Assembly (NCBI GenBank): GCA_019235885.1 | Contig: JAFAKB010000105.1 | Coordinates: forward strand, 1 to 64,000 | Direction of reading: 5' to 3' | Length of the DNA: 64,000 nucleotides | DNA from: Candidatus Eremiobacterota bacterium | GTDB taxonomy: Bacteria > Vulcanimicrobiota > Vulcanimicrobiia > Vulcanimicrobiales > Vulcanimicrobiaceae | Shown here: positions 43,575 through 52,659 of the stretch, piece after piece | Layout: every line of letters starts with the position of its first letter | How positions within the stretch are numbered: the stretch's first letter is position 1 | Notes under the pieces: generated by a model | Seen by the model: only the letters and a program-made list of their open reading frames with translations | The model's database searches: none | What the model was told of the DNA's origin: nothing | Translations under genes and position numbers: made by a program

Positions 43575-43772
43575 ATGAGTCATCGGCGTGTGCGGCGGAC
43601 CATAGGCGTTTCGGAGGCCGTGAAGGCTATGGCGCAGCGGCTTGGACGCGAGCTCGGCATCAGGCCGCTCCAGCCGGGGGAACGCCGCCCCGATGGTTAT
43701 TTCCTGGTAAGCCACCTCACCGGGAAACCCATCATCAAAGACCGCAACGCCGTGGTCCGCGACCAAGACTAG
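43575..43772 (+). CDS. Small basic protein
   Basis: 65 residues. RVRRTIGVSEAVKAMAQRLG and FLVSHLTGKPIIKDRNAVV; Arg-rich, possibly nucleic-acid-binding, no known motif. No ribosome site; its own -10 box at the right place suggests a leaderless transcript. Convergent with livF, 18 bases apart. Confidence 0.55.
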   Translation: MSHRRVRRTIGVSEAVKAMAQRLGRELGIRPLQPGERRPDGYFLVSHLTGKPIIKDRNAVVRDQD

Positions 43773-43790
43773 CCCAATCGTGCCGACGCG

Positions 43791-44531
43791 CTAACGCGCG
43801 GCGACTTCGAGGCCCATCAGGGTGCGGATGCGGTCGCGGTCGGCGGCGAGCTCGGCGGCGGGGCCGGCGTGGACGATGCGGCCGCTGTCCAGCACGTACG
43901 CGCGGTTCGATATCTTCAAGGCGAGCAGCGCGTTTTGCTCGACGATCAGGATCGCGACGCCGGTTTGCTTCAGCTCGCCGAGGATGCGGTAGACGTCCTC
44001 GACGATCAGCGGCGCGAGGCCCTGCGAGGGCTCGTCGACCAGCAGCAGCCGCGGGTTCGAGACGAGCGCGCGGCCGATCGCGAGCATCTCTTGCTCGCCG
44101 CCGGAGAGGCGGCCAGCTTTGCGCGCGCGCAGCTCGGCGAGCTTCGGCAGGTGGTCGAACACGCGCGCGATCGTCCAGCTCCCGCTCCGCCCGTTTTCGG
44201 CTAGCTGCAAATTCTCGAGCACGCTGAGATCCTTGAACATGCGGCGGCCTTCGGGGACGTAGCCGACGCCGAGCCGTGCGATCTTGTAGGCGGGCCAGCC
44301 GGTGACGTCCTGGCCGGCATAGCGGATGCTCCCGGCGCGCGGCGGGGTGAGGCCCAGGATGCTGCGCATCGTGGTCGTCTTGCCGGCGCCGTTGAGGCCG
44401 AGCAGCGCGACGACCTCTCCTTCGCCGACGGTCAGCGAGACGTCGCGCAGGATGCGGATCTTGCCGTAGTTCGTGCACAGCCCGTCGACGCTTAGCAGCG
44501 GGTCGCCGCCCGGCGTGCGCGCGTCAGACAT
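43791..44531 (-). CDS. livF: Branched-chain amino acid ABC transporter ATPase LivF
   Basis: 246 residues. Walker A GLNGAGKTTTMRSILG, LivF-type VGYVPEGRRMFKDLSVLENL, signature LSGGEQEMLAIGRAL, Walker B RLLLVDEPSQGLAPL, IVEQNALLAL. Last gene of the minus-strand liv operon K-H-M-G-F; overlaps livG by 8 bases. Confidence 0.95.
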   Translation of the reverse strand: MSDARTPGGDPLLSVDGLCTNYGKIRILRDVSLTVGEGEVVALLGLNGAGKTTTMRSILGLTPPRAGSIRYAGQDVTGWPAYKIARLGVGYVPEGRRMFKDLSVLENLQLAENGRSGSWTIARVFDHLPKLAELRARKAGRLSGGEQEMLAIGRALVSNPRLLLVDEPSQGLAPLIVEDVYRILGELKQTGVAILIVEQNALLALKISNRAYVLDSGRIVHAGPAAELAADRDRIRTLMGLEVAAR

Positions 44532-45300
44532 GCTCGAGAACTCCCTCGCCGAGATACGCGCTGCGAACCGCCTCGTTCGCGGCGATCTCGGCCGGCGTTC
44601 CTTCGGCGAGCAGCTTGCCGCGGTCGAGCACGGTGATGCGGTCGGCGAGGCTCAGCACCACCCGCATGTTGTGCTCGACGAACAGCACCGTCAGCCCGAG
44701 CCGCTCGCGCAAGTCGCGGATCACGCCGATGATGCGATCGGTCTCCGCTTCGGCGAGCCCGGCCATCGGCTCGTCGAGCAGGACCAGCACCGGATCGGTC
44801 GACAGGCTCATCGCGATCTCGACCAGCCGCTGCGAGCCGTGCGCGAGCTCCGAGAGCGGACGGTCGCGCTGCGCGGTGAGGTTCACGAAGCCGAGCAGCT
44901 CGTCGACGCGCTGGTCGAGCGCCGCCTTCGCCTCGCCGCGCGGCGCGCGCAGCCGAAACGCCTGCTTCGCGTGCGCGTTCACGCCAAGGCGCACGTTTTC
45001 GTCGACGGTCAGCTCCGGGAAGATGCTCGGGGTCTGAAACGTCCGCCCCATGCCCATCGCGATGCGGCGCCAGTTCAGCATTCGCGTCACGTCGGTACCC
45101 AGAAAGCGAACGCTGCCGCGCTCGGGGAACATGTAGCCCGAAATCGCGTTGAAGAACGTCGTCTTGCCGGCGCCGTTGGGGCCGATGAGCGCGTGGATCG
45201 TGCCCTCGCGAACCTGCAGCGACACGTCGTCCACCGCCCGCACGCCGCCGAACACCTTGGAGACGTTCGCCGCCTCGAGCATAATGCGGTCAGACGCCAC
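44524..45300 (-). CDS. livG: Branched-chain amino acid ABC transporter ATPase LivG
   Basis: 258 residues. Walker A GPNGAGKTTFFNAISGY, signature region ELAHGSQRLVEIAMSLS, Walker B VLVLLDEPMAGLAEAE, FVEHNMRVVLSLADRI. GTG 45300 overlaps livM by 11 bases. Pairs with LivF to power LivHM. Confidence 0.95.
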   Translation of the reverse strand: MASDRIMLEAANVSKVFGGVRAVDDVSLQVREGTIHALIGPNGAGKTTFFNAISGYMFPERGSVRFLGTDVTRMLNWRRIAMGMGRTFQTPSIFPELTVDENVRLGVNAHAKQAFRLRAPRGEAKAALDQRVDELLGFVNLTAQRDRPLSELAHGSQRLVEIAMSLSTDPVLVLLDEPMAGLAEAETDRIIGVIRDLRERLGLTVLFVEHNMRVVLSLADRITVLDRGKLLAEGTPAEIAANEAVRSAYLGEGVLEHV

Positions 45301-46312
45301 GCCCCACCTCGACCGGTGCGTTCGGGTCGAACGCGGCGTTGACGTCGTCGTCGGCGAACGTCTGCGGCGCGCGGCGCTTCAGTGCTTGCAGCGTGCCGAG
45401 GATGCCGCGCGGGAAGCCGAGCACGCATGCCACGAACAGCGCGCCCAGGTAGATCTGCCACCACGCCGTCATCGTCGAGATGACGTCCTTGCCGACGACG
45501 TAGATGAACGCGCCCACCAGCGAGCCCCACACGGTGCCTGCGCCGCCGAGAATCATGGCGAGCACGAAGTTACCCGACTCATGCCAGTCGAGCTGCAGCG
45601 GTGCGGCGAAGTCGATCAGCAGCCCGAAGAGCGCGCCGCTCAAGCCCGCCATCGTCGCAGAGATCAGCAACGCGACGAAGATGAAGCGGTCGGTGTTCAG
45701 CCCCAGGTAGCGCACACGCGGCTCGTTCTGCCGGATCGCGATGAGCGTGCGCCCGAACGGCGAGCGCACGATCGTGCGAAACGCGAACAGCGCCACCACG
45801 AACAGCGCCAGCGAGACGTAGTAGAAGCCGAAGTCGCTCACGACCACGTGCGCCGACGGCAGCCCCGCGTATGGGCGCACGATCTGCATGCCGTCCTCAC
45901 CGCCGGTGATGTCGGTGAACTTGTACGCGATGAAGTAGAAGACCTGACCGAACGCGATCGACAGCAGGCCGAAATAGATGCCGCGCCGGCGCAGCAGGAA
46001 CGGTCCGAGCAGCAGTCCGCCGAGCAGCCCCGCCGCCATCCCGATCAGAATCGCCAGCACGAAATCGACCTGCGGAAGATATTTCTGCGACAGCGCTACG
46101 CCGTACAGGCCGAGCCCGAAATACGCCGCGTTGCCGAACGCCGGCAGCCCGGTGTACCCGAGCAGCAGGTTCACGCTCATCACGGCGATCGCGGTGACGA
46201 ACACCTCGCTCACCGTAGAGAGCTCCACGTGCGCCAGCGGCGAGAGCCACGGGCCGAAGCAGCACAGCACGACGACGACCGCCGAGACGAACAGCTCCCT
46301 GCGAGCAGTCAC
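45290..46312 (-). CDS. livM: Branched-chain amino acid ABC transporter permease LivM
   Basis: 340 residues, about nine membrane helices. LivM motifs: VMSVNLLLGYTGLPAFGNAA, YFGLLSIAFGQVFYFIAYKF, RQNEPRVRYLGLNTDRF (coupling region) and ILGGAGTVWGSLVGAF. GTG 46312 overlaps the livH stop (GTGA). The longer open frame upstream is on the livH opposite reading and is not real. Confidence 0.94.
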   Translation of the reverse strand: MTARRELFVSAVVVVLCCFGPWLSPLAHVELSTVSEVFVTAIAVMSVNLLLGYTGLPAFGNAAYFGLGLYGVALSQKYLPQVDFVLAILIGMAAGLLGGLLLGPFLLRRRGIYFGLLSIAFGQVFYFIAYKFTDITGGEDGMQIVRPYAGLPSAHVVVSDFGFYYVSLALFVVALFAFRTIVRSPFGRTLIAIRQNEPRVRYLGLNTDRFIFVALLISATMAGLSGALFGLLIDFAAPLQLDWHESGNFVLAMILGGAGTVWGSLVGAFIYVVGKDVISTMTAWWQIYLGALFVACVLGFPRGILGTLQALKRRAPQTFADDDVNAAFDPNAPVEVGRGV

Positions 46313-47181
46313 CCGAAGATGCCCTCTTCCCCGAACAGGCCCCGCGGCCGCACCAGCAGCACGATCGCCATCAGCACGTACATCGAGACCTCGCTGGCGG
46401 CCGGGATGAACAGCGTCGTCATCGAGATCGCGATCCCGACGAGCAGTCCGCCGACGATGCTGCCGAACAGGCTGCCCATCCCGCCGATGATCACGGTCAC
46501 GAACGCCGGCATCAGCAGCGCGTTGCCGCTGGTCGGCGCGAGCCCGAGCAGCCCGGCCGCGAGCACGCCCGCGATCCCGGCGAGAAAGATGCCGAGGCTG
46601 AAGTTCACCGCATAGAGCAGCTGCGTGTTGGTGCCGAGCGCGGCGATCATCTCGTTGTCCTGCACCGCCGCGCGCAGCCGCAGCCCGAAGCGCGTCCGCG
46701 TGAGGAAGAGCGCGAGCGCGACGATCGCGATCACGAGCACGAGGACGATGAAGATGCGAAACGTCGGAAAATGCATGAAGCCGATGTTGGCCGCGCCCGA
46801 GAGGGACGGCGGCGGCGAGAACGGGACGCCGTTCGGCCCCCAGATGAGCCGGAACACTTCCTCGGCGATGAGGGAGAGTCCGAACGTCATCAGGAGGCTG
46901 TAGAACGGCTCGCGCTTGTAGAGCGGGCGCACCAGCAGCCGCTCCACCACGACGCCCACGAACACGGCGAACAGCGGCGCCAGCACCAGCGCCCACCCGA
47001 ACGGGACGTTGCGCAGCACCAGCGAGTACGCGAGGTAGCCGGCCAGCGTCATGAAGCTCCCGTGCGCCATGTTGATGGTCCCGGTCAGGTTCATGATCAG
47101 CGAGAGACCGAGCGCCACGATCGCGTAGAACGCGCCCAGCACGATCCCGTTGAAGAGCTGGGGCCCGAGGTGCTCGATCAC
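46309..47181 (-). CDS. livH: Branched-chain amino acid ABC transporter permease LivH
   Basis: 290 residues with about eight helices. FNGIVLGAFYAIVALGLSLI, TINMAHGSFMTLAGYLAYSL, LRAAVQDNEMIAALGTNTQL (coupling loop), IIGGMGSLFGSIVGGLLVGI. GTG 47181, 7 bases after livK stop. Confidence 0.95.
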   Translation of the reverse strand: MIEHLGPQLFNGIVLGAFYAIVALGLSLIMNLTGTINMAHGSFMTLAGYLAYSLVLRNVPFGWALVLAPLFAVFVGVVVERLLVRPLYKREPFYSLLMTFGLSLIAEEVFRLIWGPNGVPFSPPPSLSGAANIGFMHFPTFRIFIVLVLVIAIVALALFLTRTRFGLRLRAAVQDNEMIAALGTNTQLLYAVNFSLGIFLAGIAGVLAAGLLGLAPTSGNALLMPAFVTVIIGGMGSLFGSIVGGLLVGIAISMTTLFIPAASEVSMYVLMAIVLLVRPRGLFGEEGIFG

Positions 47182-47188
47182 GCCGACG

Positions 47189-48454
47189 TCAGCCGGGATA
47201 GCCCAGCTTGCAGACGGCCTGCTTCTGCGCGATGGTTTGCTCGACGGCTTCGGCGGCGTTGACGTCGGTGACGTCGAACAGGTCGTACTTGTCGCCGGGC
47301 GTGCCGTTGGGGCGGATCTTCGCGACCCACATCGGCCACATCAGCTGGTGGTCTTCCTTGCGGTAGTACGCCGAGCCCGCGAAGATCGAGTTGAAGTGCG
47401 TGCCTTCGATCGCGCGCGCCACCTTCACGGCTTCGATGCTCTTCGCGTCGTGCATCGCCTGCGCCAGCCGGTCGAGCGTGATGTATCCGAACGCATCGCG
47501 CGCGGTCGGCGGACGCCCGTTCTTGCGGCGGGTCGCCTCGGCGACGAACTCGTGCGCGAGCTTGTTGTTCTTCCCGAGCGTCTTGTCGCTCTTGTAGTAC
47601 CACTCGATGCCCCAGTAGCCTTCGCGCGCCTCGGGCGGCAGTCCCCAAAGCGGCTCGAGCTCGACCTGCGGCCCGCCGACCGGGTACTTCTTGAGCAGCC
47701 CGAACTGGTTCATCTGCTTGAGGCAGTTCGTGTAGTCGTCGCCTTGGACGAGGACGAGCACGACGTCGGGCTTCGCGGCATCGATCTTGGTGAGGTAGGA
47801 GCTGAAGTCGGTCGTACCCAGCGGCGTCAGCTCGTTGCCGACGATGCTGCCCCCGATGTGCGCGAGCACGTCCTTGAAGCCGGCCTCCAGCGAATGCCCG
47901 TACGCATAGTCCGGGGTGATGAGGAACCACTTCTTGCCGAACCGCTTCTGCAGCGCGTAGCCGGTCGCGTGCGTCTCCATCCACGTGCTGTGGCACGTGC
48001 GAAACACGCTCCAGTGACAGTTCTTGCCGGTGACGTCGTCGGTGTGGCCGCCGGAATCGATGAACAGCGTGTTGGTGGTCGTCGCGACGCCGGCGACCGA
48101 CAGCGACACGCCGCTCGACACGGTGCCGACCAGCGCCGCGACCTTGTCCTGGTTGATGAGCTTGCGCGCCTTCTGCGCGGCGATGCTCGTGTCGTTCTGC
48201 TCGTCTTCCTTCACCAGCTCGATCTTGCGGCCGAGGACACCGCCGCGCTTGTTCCACGCGTCGACGGCCATCTCGAAGCCGACGGTCTCGTTCTCCGCCG
48301 GCCCGGCATAGGGCCCAGTGTAGGGCTCGAGCAACCCAATCTTCAGCACGTCGGCGGCCTCGCCGATCTTCGGCAGGTACGCCGGGATGCCGAAGGCGGC
48401 GGCCGTGCCGGCGCCGGCGAGCGTGACGAACGAGCGACGACTGAGACGACTCAT
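47189..48454 (-). CDS. Branched-chain amino acid-type ABC substrate-binding protein, Tat signal
   Basis: 421 residues. N-terminal twin-arginine signal SRRSFVTLAGAGTAAAFG, so folded before export. Mature part is a type I periplasmic binding fold: LKIGLLEPYTGPYAGPAENE, AWNKRGGVLGRKIELVKEDE, ALVGTVSSGVSLSVAGVA, ITPDYAYGHSLEAGFKDVL. GAGGAGG 5 bases before the ATG. Ligand could be an amino acid, amide or urea; several liv-type systems are not for leucine. Confidence 0.9.
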   Translation of the reverse strand: MSRLSRRSFVTLAGAGTAAAFGIPAYLPKIGEAADVLKIGLLEPYTGPYAGPAENETVGFEMAVDAWNKRGGVLGRKIELVKEDEQNDTSIAAQKARKLINQDKVAALVGTVSSGVSLSVAGVATTTNTLFIDSGGHTDDVTGKNCHWSVFRTCHSTWMETHATGYALQKRFGKKWFLITPDYAYGHSLEAGFKDVLAHIGGSIVGNELTPLGTTDFSSYLTKIDAAKPDVVLVLVQGDDYTNCLKQMNQFGLLKKYPVGGPQVELEPLWGLPPEAREGYWGIEWYYKSDKTLGKNNKLAHEFVAEATRRKNGRPPTARDAFGYITLDRLAQAMHDAKSIEAVKVARAIEGTHFNSIFAGSAYYRKEDHQLMWPMWVAKIRPNGTPGDKYDLFDVTDVNAAEAVEQTIAQKQAVCKLGYPG

Positions 48455-48596
48455 GAAACCTCCTCATCGATGCGTGGCGCGGCCCCCGAGCCGGCGCCTG
48501 GGAGGAGGCAGTTAAGACTTTTGCCGCTGCGGCCCTTTCGCTCAGTGCAAGTGGCCGGATGGGAGAAGCGCCCGGCACCGAGAAATCCTGCCCGTT

Positions 48597-49799
48597 ATGC
48601 CGTCCACCGTGGTCAATCCGGGTCTCGAAGGAATCGTCGTCGGCGAGACCGTGCTGAGCAACGTCGAGGGGGAGGTCGGGCGACTGACCTACCGCGGCTA
48701 CGACATCCACGACCTGGCCGAGAACGCCAGCTTCGAGGAGGTCGTGCACCTGCTGCTGTTCGGGCACTTGCCGACGCACCAAGAGCTGCACGAGCTGAAC
48801 GCGCACATCGCCGCGCGCCGCGCGCTCCCCTCGGGACTGATCGCGATGATGCACGCGATCCCGCGCGACGCCTGGCCGATGGACGTGCTGCGCACCGGCG
48901 TCTCCGCCGTCGCGCACTTCGTCCCGCACCGCCCCGACGGCGCGCACGAGACGTCGGTCGACACCGCGCTCGACCTGATCGCAAAGTTTCCCACCATCGT
49001 CGCGACCTGGCACCGCATGCGCCGCGGCCTGGAGCCGATCGCGCCCGACCCGAAGCTCACCACCGCCGCGAACTTCCTCTACATGCGCACCGGCGAGCAC
49101 CCGATCCCCGAAGCGGAAGATGCGCTCGACACCTACCTCGTGCTGCTGGCGGACCACTCGTACAACGCCTCGACGTTCTCCGCGCGCGTGACCGCCTCGA
49201 CCGGCGCCGACATCTACGGCGCGATCACCGCCGCCGTAGCGACGCTCGCCGGCGACTTGCACGGCGGCGCGCCGAGCAAGGTCATGACGATGCTCGAAGA
49301 GATCGGCTTGCCCGACAAGGCCGAGCCGTACGTGCGCGCGCTGCTCGGCCGCGGCGAGAAGATCATGGGGATGGGGCACCGCGAGTACAAGATTCGCGAC
49401 CCGCGCGCGCAGCAGCTGGAGCAGATGGCGCGCAACCTCACCGAGAAGTCGCACACCAAGTGGTACCTGATCGCGCGCGCGCTCGAAGACGCCTCGAACA
49501 AGGTGCTGCAAGAGCTCAAGCCCGGCAAGCGGATCTACGCTAACGTCGAGTTCTACACCGCGCCGACCCTCTCGTCGCTGGGGATTCCCTCCGACGAGTT
49601 CACCTGCATGTTCTCCTGCGGGCGCATCGCCGGCTGGACGGCGCACGTCTTGGAGCAGTTCGCGCACAACCGCCTGATCCGCCCGCAGGCGACCTACGTC
49701 GGACCGCAAGTCCATCCGTACGAGCCGATCGGCGAGCGCCGCGCGCAGAACGGCAAGCCGAACGGCAAATCCGCGGGCCCTTCGACAAGCTCAGGATGA
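48597..49799 (+). CDS. gltA: Citrate synthase family protein
   Basis: 400 residues. Condenses oxaloacetate (or propionyl-CoA in methylcitrate synthases) with acyl-CoA. Motifs: LTYRGYDIHDLAENASFEEV, LADHSYNASTFSARVTASTG (catalytic His), AGDLHGGAPSKVMTML, MGMGHREYKIRDPRAQQLEQ, and Asp in FYTAPTLSSLGIPSDEF. The C-terminal GPSTSSG and its TGA are encoded by dispersed repeat copy 4, which ends at the hisB GTG. Type (citrate or 2-methylcitrate) cannot be told from this. Confidence 0.92.
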   Translation: MPSTVVNPGLEGIVVGETVLSNVEGEVGRLTYRGYDIHDLAENASFEEVVHLLLFGHLPTHQELHELNAHIAARRALPSGLIAMMHAIPRDAWPMDVLRTGVSAVAHFVPHRPDGAHETSVDTALDLIAKFPTIVATWHRMRRGLEPIAPDPKLTTAANFLYMRTGEHPIPEAEDALDTYLVLLADHSYNASTFSARVTASTGADIYGAITAAVATLAGDLHGGAPSKVMTMLEEIGLPDKAEPYVRALLGRGEKIMGMGHREYKIRDPRAQQLEQMARNLTEKSHTKWYLIARALEDASNKVLQELKPGKRIYANVEFYTAPTLSSLGIPSDEFTCMFSCGRIAGWTAHVLEQFAHNRLIRPQATYVGPQVHPYEPIGERRAQNGKPNGKSAGPSTSSG

Positions 49800-49803
49800 C
49801 GTG
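49777..49803. repeat. Dispersed repeat copy 4, at the gltA-hisB junction
   Basis: CCCTTCGACAAGCTCAGGAT then GACGTGAG. It encodes the last residues and the stop of citrate synthase and touches the GTG start of hisB at 49801. A decayed copy (CCTTCGACGAAAGG) may be present near the end of hisB at 50359. Confidence 0.8.
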
Positions 49804-50397
49804 AGCCCGCGTAGCGCGCAGGTGCGGCGCGAGACGAAGGAGACGCGGATCGAGCTGCGGCTCGCGCTCGACGGCGGCCCGGTCTCCGTCGAGACCGATG
49901 TCGACTTCTTCGACCACATGCTGACCGCGCTGGCGACGCACGCCGGGCTCGGTCTCGAGCTGGTCGCGCACGGCGACGGGATGGACCATCATCATTTGGT
50001 CGAGGACGTCGGGATCGCGCTGGGCCGCGCGATCGACGAGGCGCTCGGCGAGAAGCGCGGGATCACGCGCTTCGGCTCGGTCGCGGTTCCGCTCGACGAC
50101 GCGCTGGTGCAGTGCGCGGTCGATCTGAGCGGCCGGCCGTTCTTGAACTACGACGTCCCGCTCTCCGCGCCGGCGCTCGGCGCGCTCCCGACCGAGCTGA
50201 TCCCGCACTTCTTCCGCAGCGTCGTTGACCACGGCAAGTTCAACCTGCACCTGCTGCGCTGGGCCGGGACGAACAACCACCACCTGTGCGAGGCGGCGTT
50301 CAAGTCGTTCGCGCGCGCGTTCGCGCAGGCGAAGGCCCTCACCGCGTCGGCCGAGGTGCCTTCGACGAAAGGTTCGTTGACCGAACGCCCGGGCTGA
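49801..50397 (+). CDS. hisB: Imidazoleglycerol-phosphate dehydratase
   Basis: 198 residues. Mn-dependent dehydration of imidazoleglycerol phosphate (histidine step 6). Metal motifs DFFDHMLTALATHAG, HHHLVEDVGIALG, RSVVDHGKFNLHL and TNNHHLCEAAFKSFARA. GTG 49801 directly follows the citrate synthase stop. The last 16 residues (EVPSTKGSLTERPG) are an extra tail possibly from a decayed repeat. hisH and hisA are 3.6 kb downstream, separated by other genes. Confidence 0.95.
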   Translation: MSPRSAQVRRETKETRIELRLALDGGPVSVETDVDFFDHMLTALATHAGLGLELVAHGDGMDHHHLVEDVGIALGRAIDEALGEKRGITRFGSVAVPLDDALVQCAVDLSGRPFLNYDVPLSAPALGALPTELIPHFFRSVVDHGKFNLHLLRWAGTNNHHLCEAAFKSFARAFAQAKALTASAEVPSTKGSLTERPG

Positions 50398-50400
50398 CGC

Positions 50401-50535
50401 TCAGAAGCTGAACATCACGGCGACCACGACCAACACGACGGCCGCTCCGAGCACCGTCGCGGAGAAGTCGTACTCGGGCGGCAGCCTCTTCTTTTGCCGG
50501 CGTTCCTTCGCGCGCCACCCTGCGATCGTGATCAA
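50401..50535 (-). CDS. Small single-pass membrane protein
   Basis: 44 residues, TTG 50535 to TGA 50401-50403, with GGAGGG 9 bases upstream. A basic start (GWRAKERRQKKRLPPEY) is followed by a C-terminal membrane helix (ATVLGAAVVLVVVAVMFSF). Too short for automated calling but with a good ribosome site and codon bias. Convergent with hisB. Function unknown. Confidence 0.55.
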   Translation of the reverse strand: MITIAGWRAKERRQKKRLPPEYDFSATVLGAAVVLVVVAVMFSF

Positions 50536-50607
50536 CCCTGTGGGCCCTCCTGGCCAGGTTCCCCTCGGTCGCTTCTTTCCGTGAACCGGCTCGGCCGAAA
50601 CGTGTTT

Positions 50608-50940
50608 TCAGCCCGCGACGAACTCCAGCGCCTCGGCGGCGCTCTCGCGGAAGTGCGCCTCGCGGATCGAGCCCGCGTGGGTGAGCCACTCGTTCGGCGG
50701 CGCCGGCGGCACGATCGCGACCGTCGCGCCGTAGCGCAGCGAGCGCCGGATGAAGATGACGATCTCGGCCGCGACGATGGCGTCGACGTGGCCGACCTTC
50801 GACAGGTCGACGACCAGCGGCCGGCCCTTGGCGACCTTCGCCGCTTCGAGCGCCGCATGCACTTCGGGGTACCGCTCCACCGCCAGGTCGCCGGCAAACG
50901 CCACCACCGCCGGGTCCGTCACGACCACACCGCCGAGCAC
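50608..50940 (-). CDS. STAS-domain protein lacking the phosphorylatable serine
   Basis: 110 residues. STAS fold as in anti-sigma factor antagonists: VAFAGDLAVERYPEVHAALE, RPLVVDLSKVGHVDAIVAAE. The position usually Asp-Ser in DLSxVxFIDSxG is Asp-Ala here, so control by phosphorylation is unlikely. Divergent from a serine-kinase-like ATPase gene 100 bases away. Confidence 0.8.
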   Translation of the reverse strand: MLGGVVVTDPAVVAFAGDLAVERYPEVHAALEAAKVAKGRPLVVDLSKVGHVDAIVAAEIVIFIRRSLRYGATVAIVPPAPPNEWLTHAGSIREAHFRESAAEALEFVAG

Positions 50941-51039
50941 CGCATGCCTACAGAATACTCGCCGAACGCTCGCCCGGCAATCGTCACCGTTCGGTCATTC
51001 CCTGATTCATTTTCACAGGAACGGGCACGTACGAGGACC

Positions 51040-51459
51040 GTGGACGATTCCCGGTACTGGTCGTACGTCGGGGCTCGGGCCGAGGAGACGTCGGGCGTTC
51101 GCCGCGAGGTGCGCACCTTCTTGGAGACCGAGGCCGACGCCAAGCGCTCGGACCTCGACGCCGCCGAGCTTGTCGTCGGCGAGCTGGTCGCGAACGCGGT
51201 CCGCCACGGCGCGCCGCCGTTCGGCGTCTGCATCGACTGGCACGACGACCCGCCGATCCTGTGCGTCGTCGACCGCGGCCCAGGGATGCGCCCGCTCTAC
51301 CCGGCGCCCGACCCGGAGTCCGAGCGCGGCCGCGGCCTGCTGCTCGTGCGCGCGCTCGCCGGCGACGTCGTCGTCGACGCGGCCGACGGCGAGCGCAACG
51401 GAACGCGCGTCGTCGTGGCGCTGCCGGTCCACCGCCGCGAGCGGCCGCGCGCGGCCTAG
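51040..51459 (+). CDS. Anti-sigma-factor-like ATP-binding protein (HATPase)
   Basis: 139 residues from GTG 51040. GHKL ATPase boxes: N-box ELVVGELVANAVRHG, G1 VDRGPGMRPL, G2 ERGRGLLLVRALAGDV, and NGTRVVVALP. Resembles RsbW/SpoIIAB-type kinases that bind sigma factors or STAS partners. The divergent STAS gene is a natural partner although its Ser is missing. The start could be further upstream (ATG 50944), which would overlap the promoter region. Confidence 0.8.
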   Translation: MDDSRYWSYVGARAEETSGVRREVRTFLETEADAKRSDLDAAELVVGELVANAVRHGAPPFGVCIDWHDDPPILCVVDRGPGMRPLYPAPDPESERGRGLLLVRALAGDVVVDAADGERNGTRVVVALPVHRRERPRAA

Positions 51460-51514
51460 TGGGTTCACCGTTGGTGAACCCTCGCGTTCGGGCTTCGCCC
51501 GATCCGCCAGCGGT

Positions 51515-52648
51515 TTAGCGATGCGGGCGGATGCGGTAGATCGCGCCGCCCAGATCTTCGCTGATGAAGAGCGACCCGTCCGTGCCGACCGCGACGCCGG
51601 TCGGGCGGCAGACGCGCGAGCCGTCCGCGCTCTGGCAGCCACCGAGGAACTCGGTCCACTGCGCGCCGGGATTCGACCAGTCGACGCTCTTCGCAGGCTC
51701 GCCGTTCTTGAACGGCAGGAACGCGACGCGCGGCGGGACCGGCGGCTGGTGCCACGAGCCGTGCAGCGCGACGAATGCGCCGCCGCGGTAGCTGGCCGGA
51801 AAGGCGTGCGCGCCGGTCGCGCCCAGCGGGTAGAACGCCGCGCCGATCGGCGTGTCGTACGCCGGAAAGACTGCTTTCGGAACGACGACGTTCGCACAGC
51901 TCGCATTGCCGATCGGCTTGCGGTCGTCGTAGCAGGTGAGCCAGCCGTAGTCCGGCGTCCCCGCGTGCGCGCTCACGTCGTCGAAGATCTCGTACGGGTG
52001 ACCGTGCTCCAAGTCGTCGCGCCCGGCGACGCCGGCCCACAGGTCGGCGTTGCCCGGCGCAAGCGCGAGCGCGATCGCGTTGCGGATGTCGACCGCGCGC
52101 GCGTGCATGTTTTTGCCGTCCGGCGTCATCGCTTGAATCGTCGCGCGCGTCGGATCCGTTTCCTTGCAGGCGTTGCACGACGAGCCGACGCTCGCGTAGA
52201 GCGTGCCGTTCGCGAGCGCGACGGTCGTCGTGCTGTGCGAACCGCTCCCGCCTGGGCGAACGCTCGCAATCTTCTGCGGCGCGCTGCGCGCTTCGCGGTC
52301 ACCGCTGCGGTACGGGATCCGGTAGACGCCGAACTGGCCGCCCGCGTACAGCGTGTCGCCGACGATCGTCACGCCGTGCATCGGACGGTCGTCGAAGCTC
52401 GCGAAGATGCGCGGCGCGCCGGCGTTCTTCTCGGCGTCGGGGACGACGTAGATCGCATCGCCGTTCGTGCCGACGAACAGATCGCCGTTCGGCGCGACGG
52501 CGAGCTCTCGGGCGCGCGGAACGGTCGCGATCCGCTCGATGCTGAACCCGCTCGGCACGGTCGGGAGCGGGTCGGCCGCGCGCGCCGGCAGCGCGCCGAG
52601 CGCGACGAGACCGGCGAGCAGCGGGACGTGTATCGAACGACGGCGCAC
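51515..52648 (-). CDS. Sorbosone/glucose dehydrogenase-like beta-propeller, exported (copy 1)
   Basis: 377 residues. Signal peptide IHVPLLAGLVALGALPARA. Six-bladed propeller of the PQQ-type sugar dehydrogenase/sorbosone dehydrogenase group: FSIERIATVPRARELAVAPN, VGSSCNACKETDPTRATI, AFPASYRGGAFVALHGSWH. Cofactor and substrate not evident. GTG 52648 with GAGGG upstream. Tandem with a similar lipoprotein gene 11 bases away. Confidence 0.88.
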   Translation of the reverse strand: MRRRSIHVPLLAGLVALGALPARAADPLPTVPSGFSIERIATVPRARELAVAPNGDLFVGTNGDAIYVVPDAEKNAGAPRIFASFDDRPMHGVTIVGDTLYAGGQFGVYRIPYRSGDREARSAPQKIASVRPGGSGSHSTTTVALANGTLYASVGSSCNACKETDPTRATIQAMTPDGKNMHARAVDIRNAIALALAPGNADLWAGVAGRDDLEHGHPYEIFDDVSAHAGTPDYGWLTCYDDRKPIGNASCANVVVPKAVFPAYDTPIGAAFYPLGATGAHAFPASYRGGAFVALHGSWHQPPVPPRVAFLPFKNGEPAKSVDWSNPGAQWTEFLGGCQSADGSRVCRPTGVAVGTDGSLFISEDLGGAIYRIRPHR

Positions 52649-52659
52649 GCCTCGCCCTC

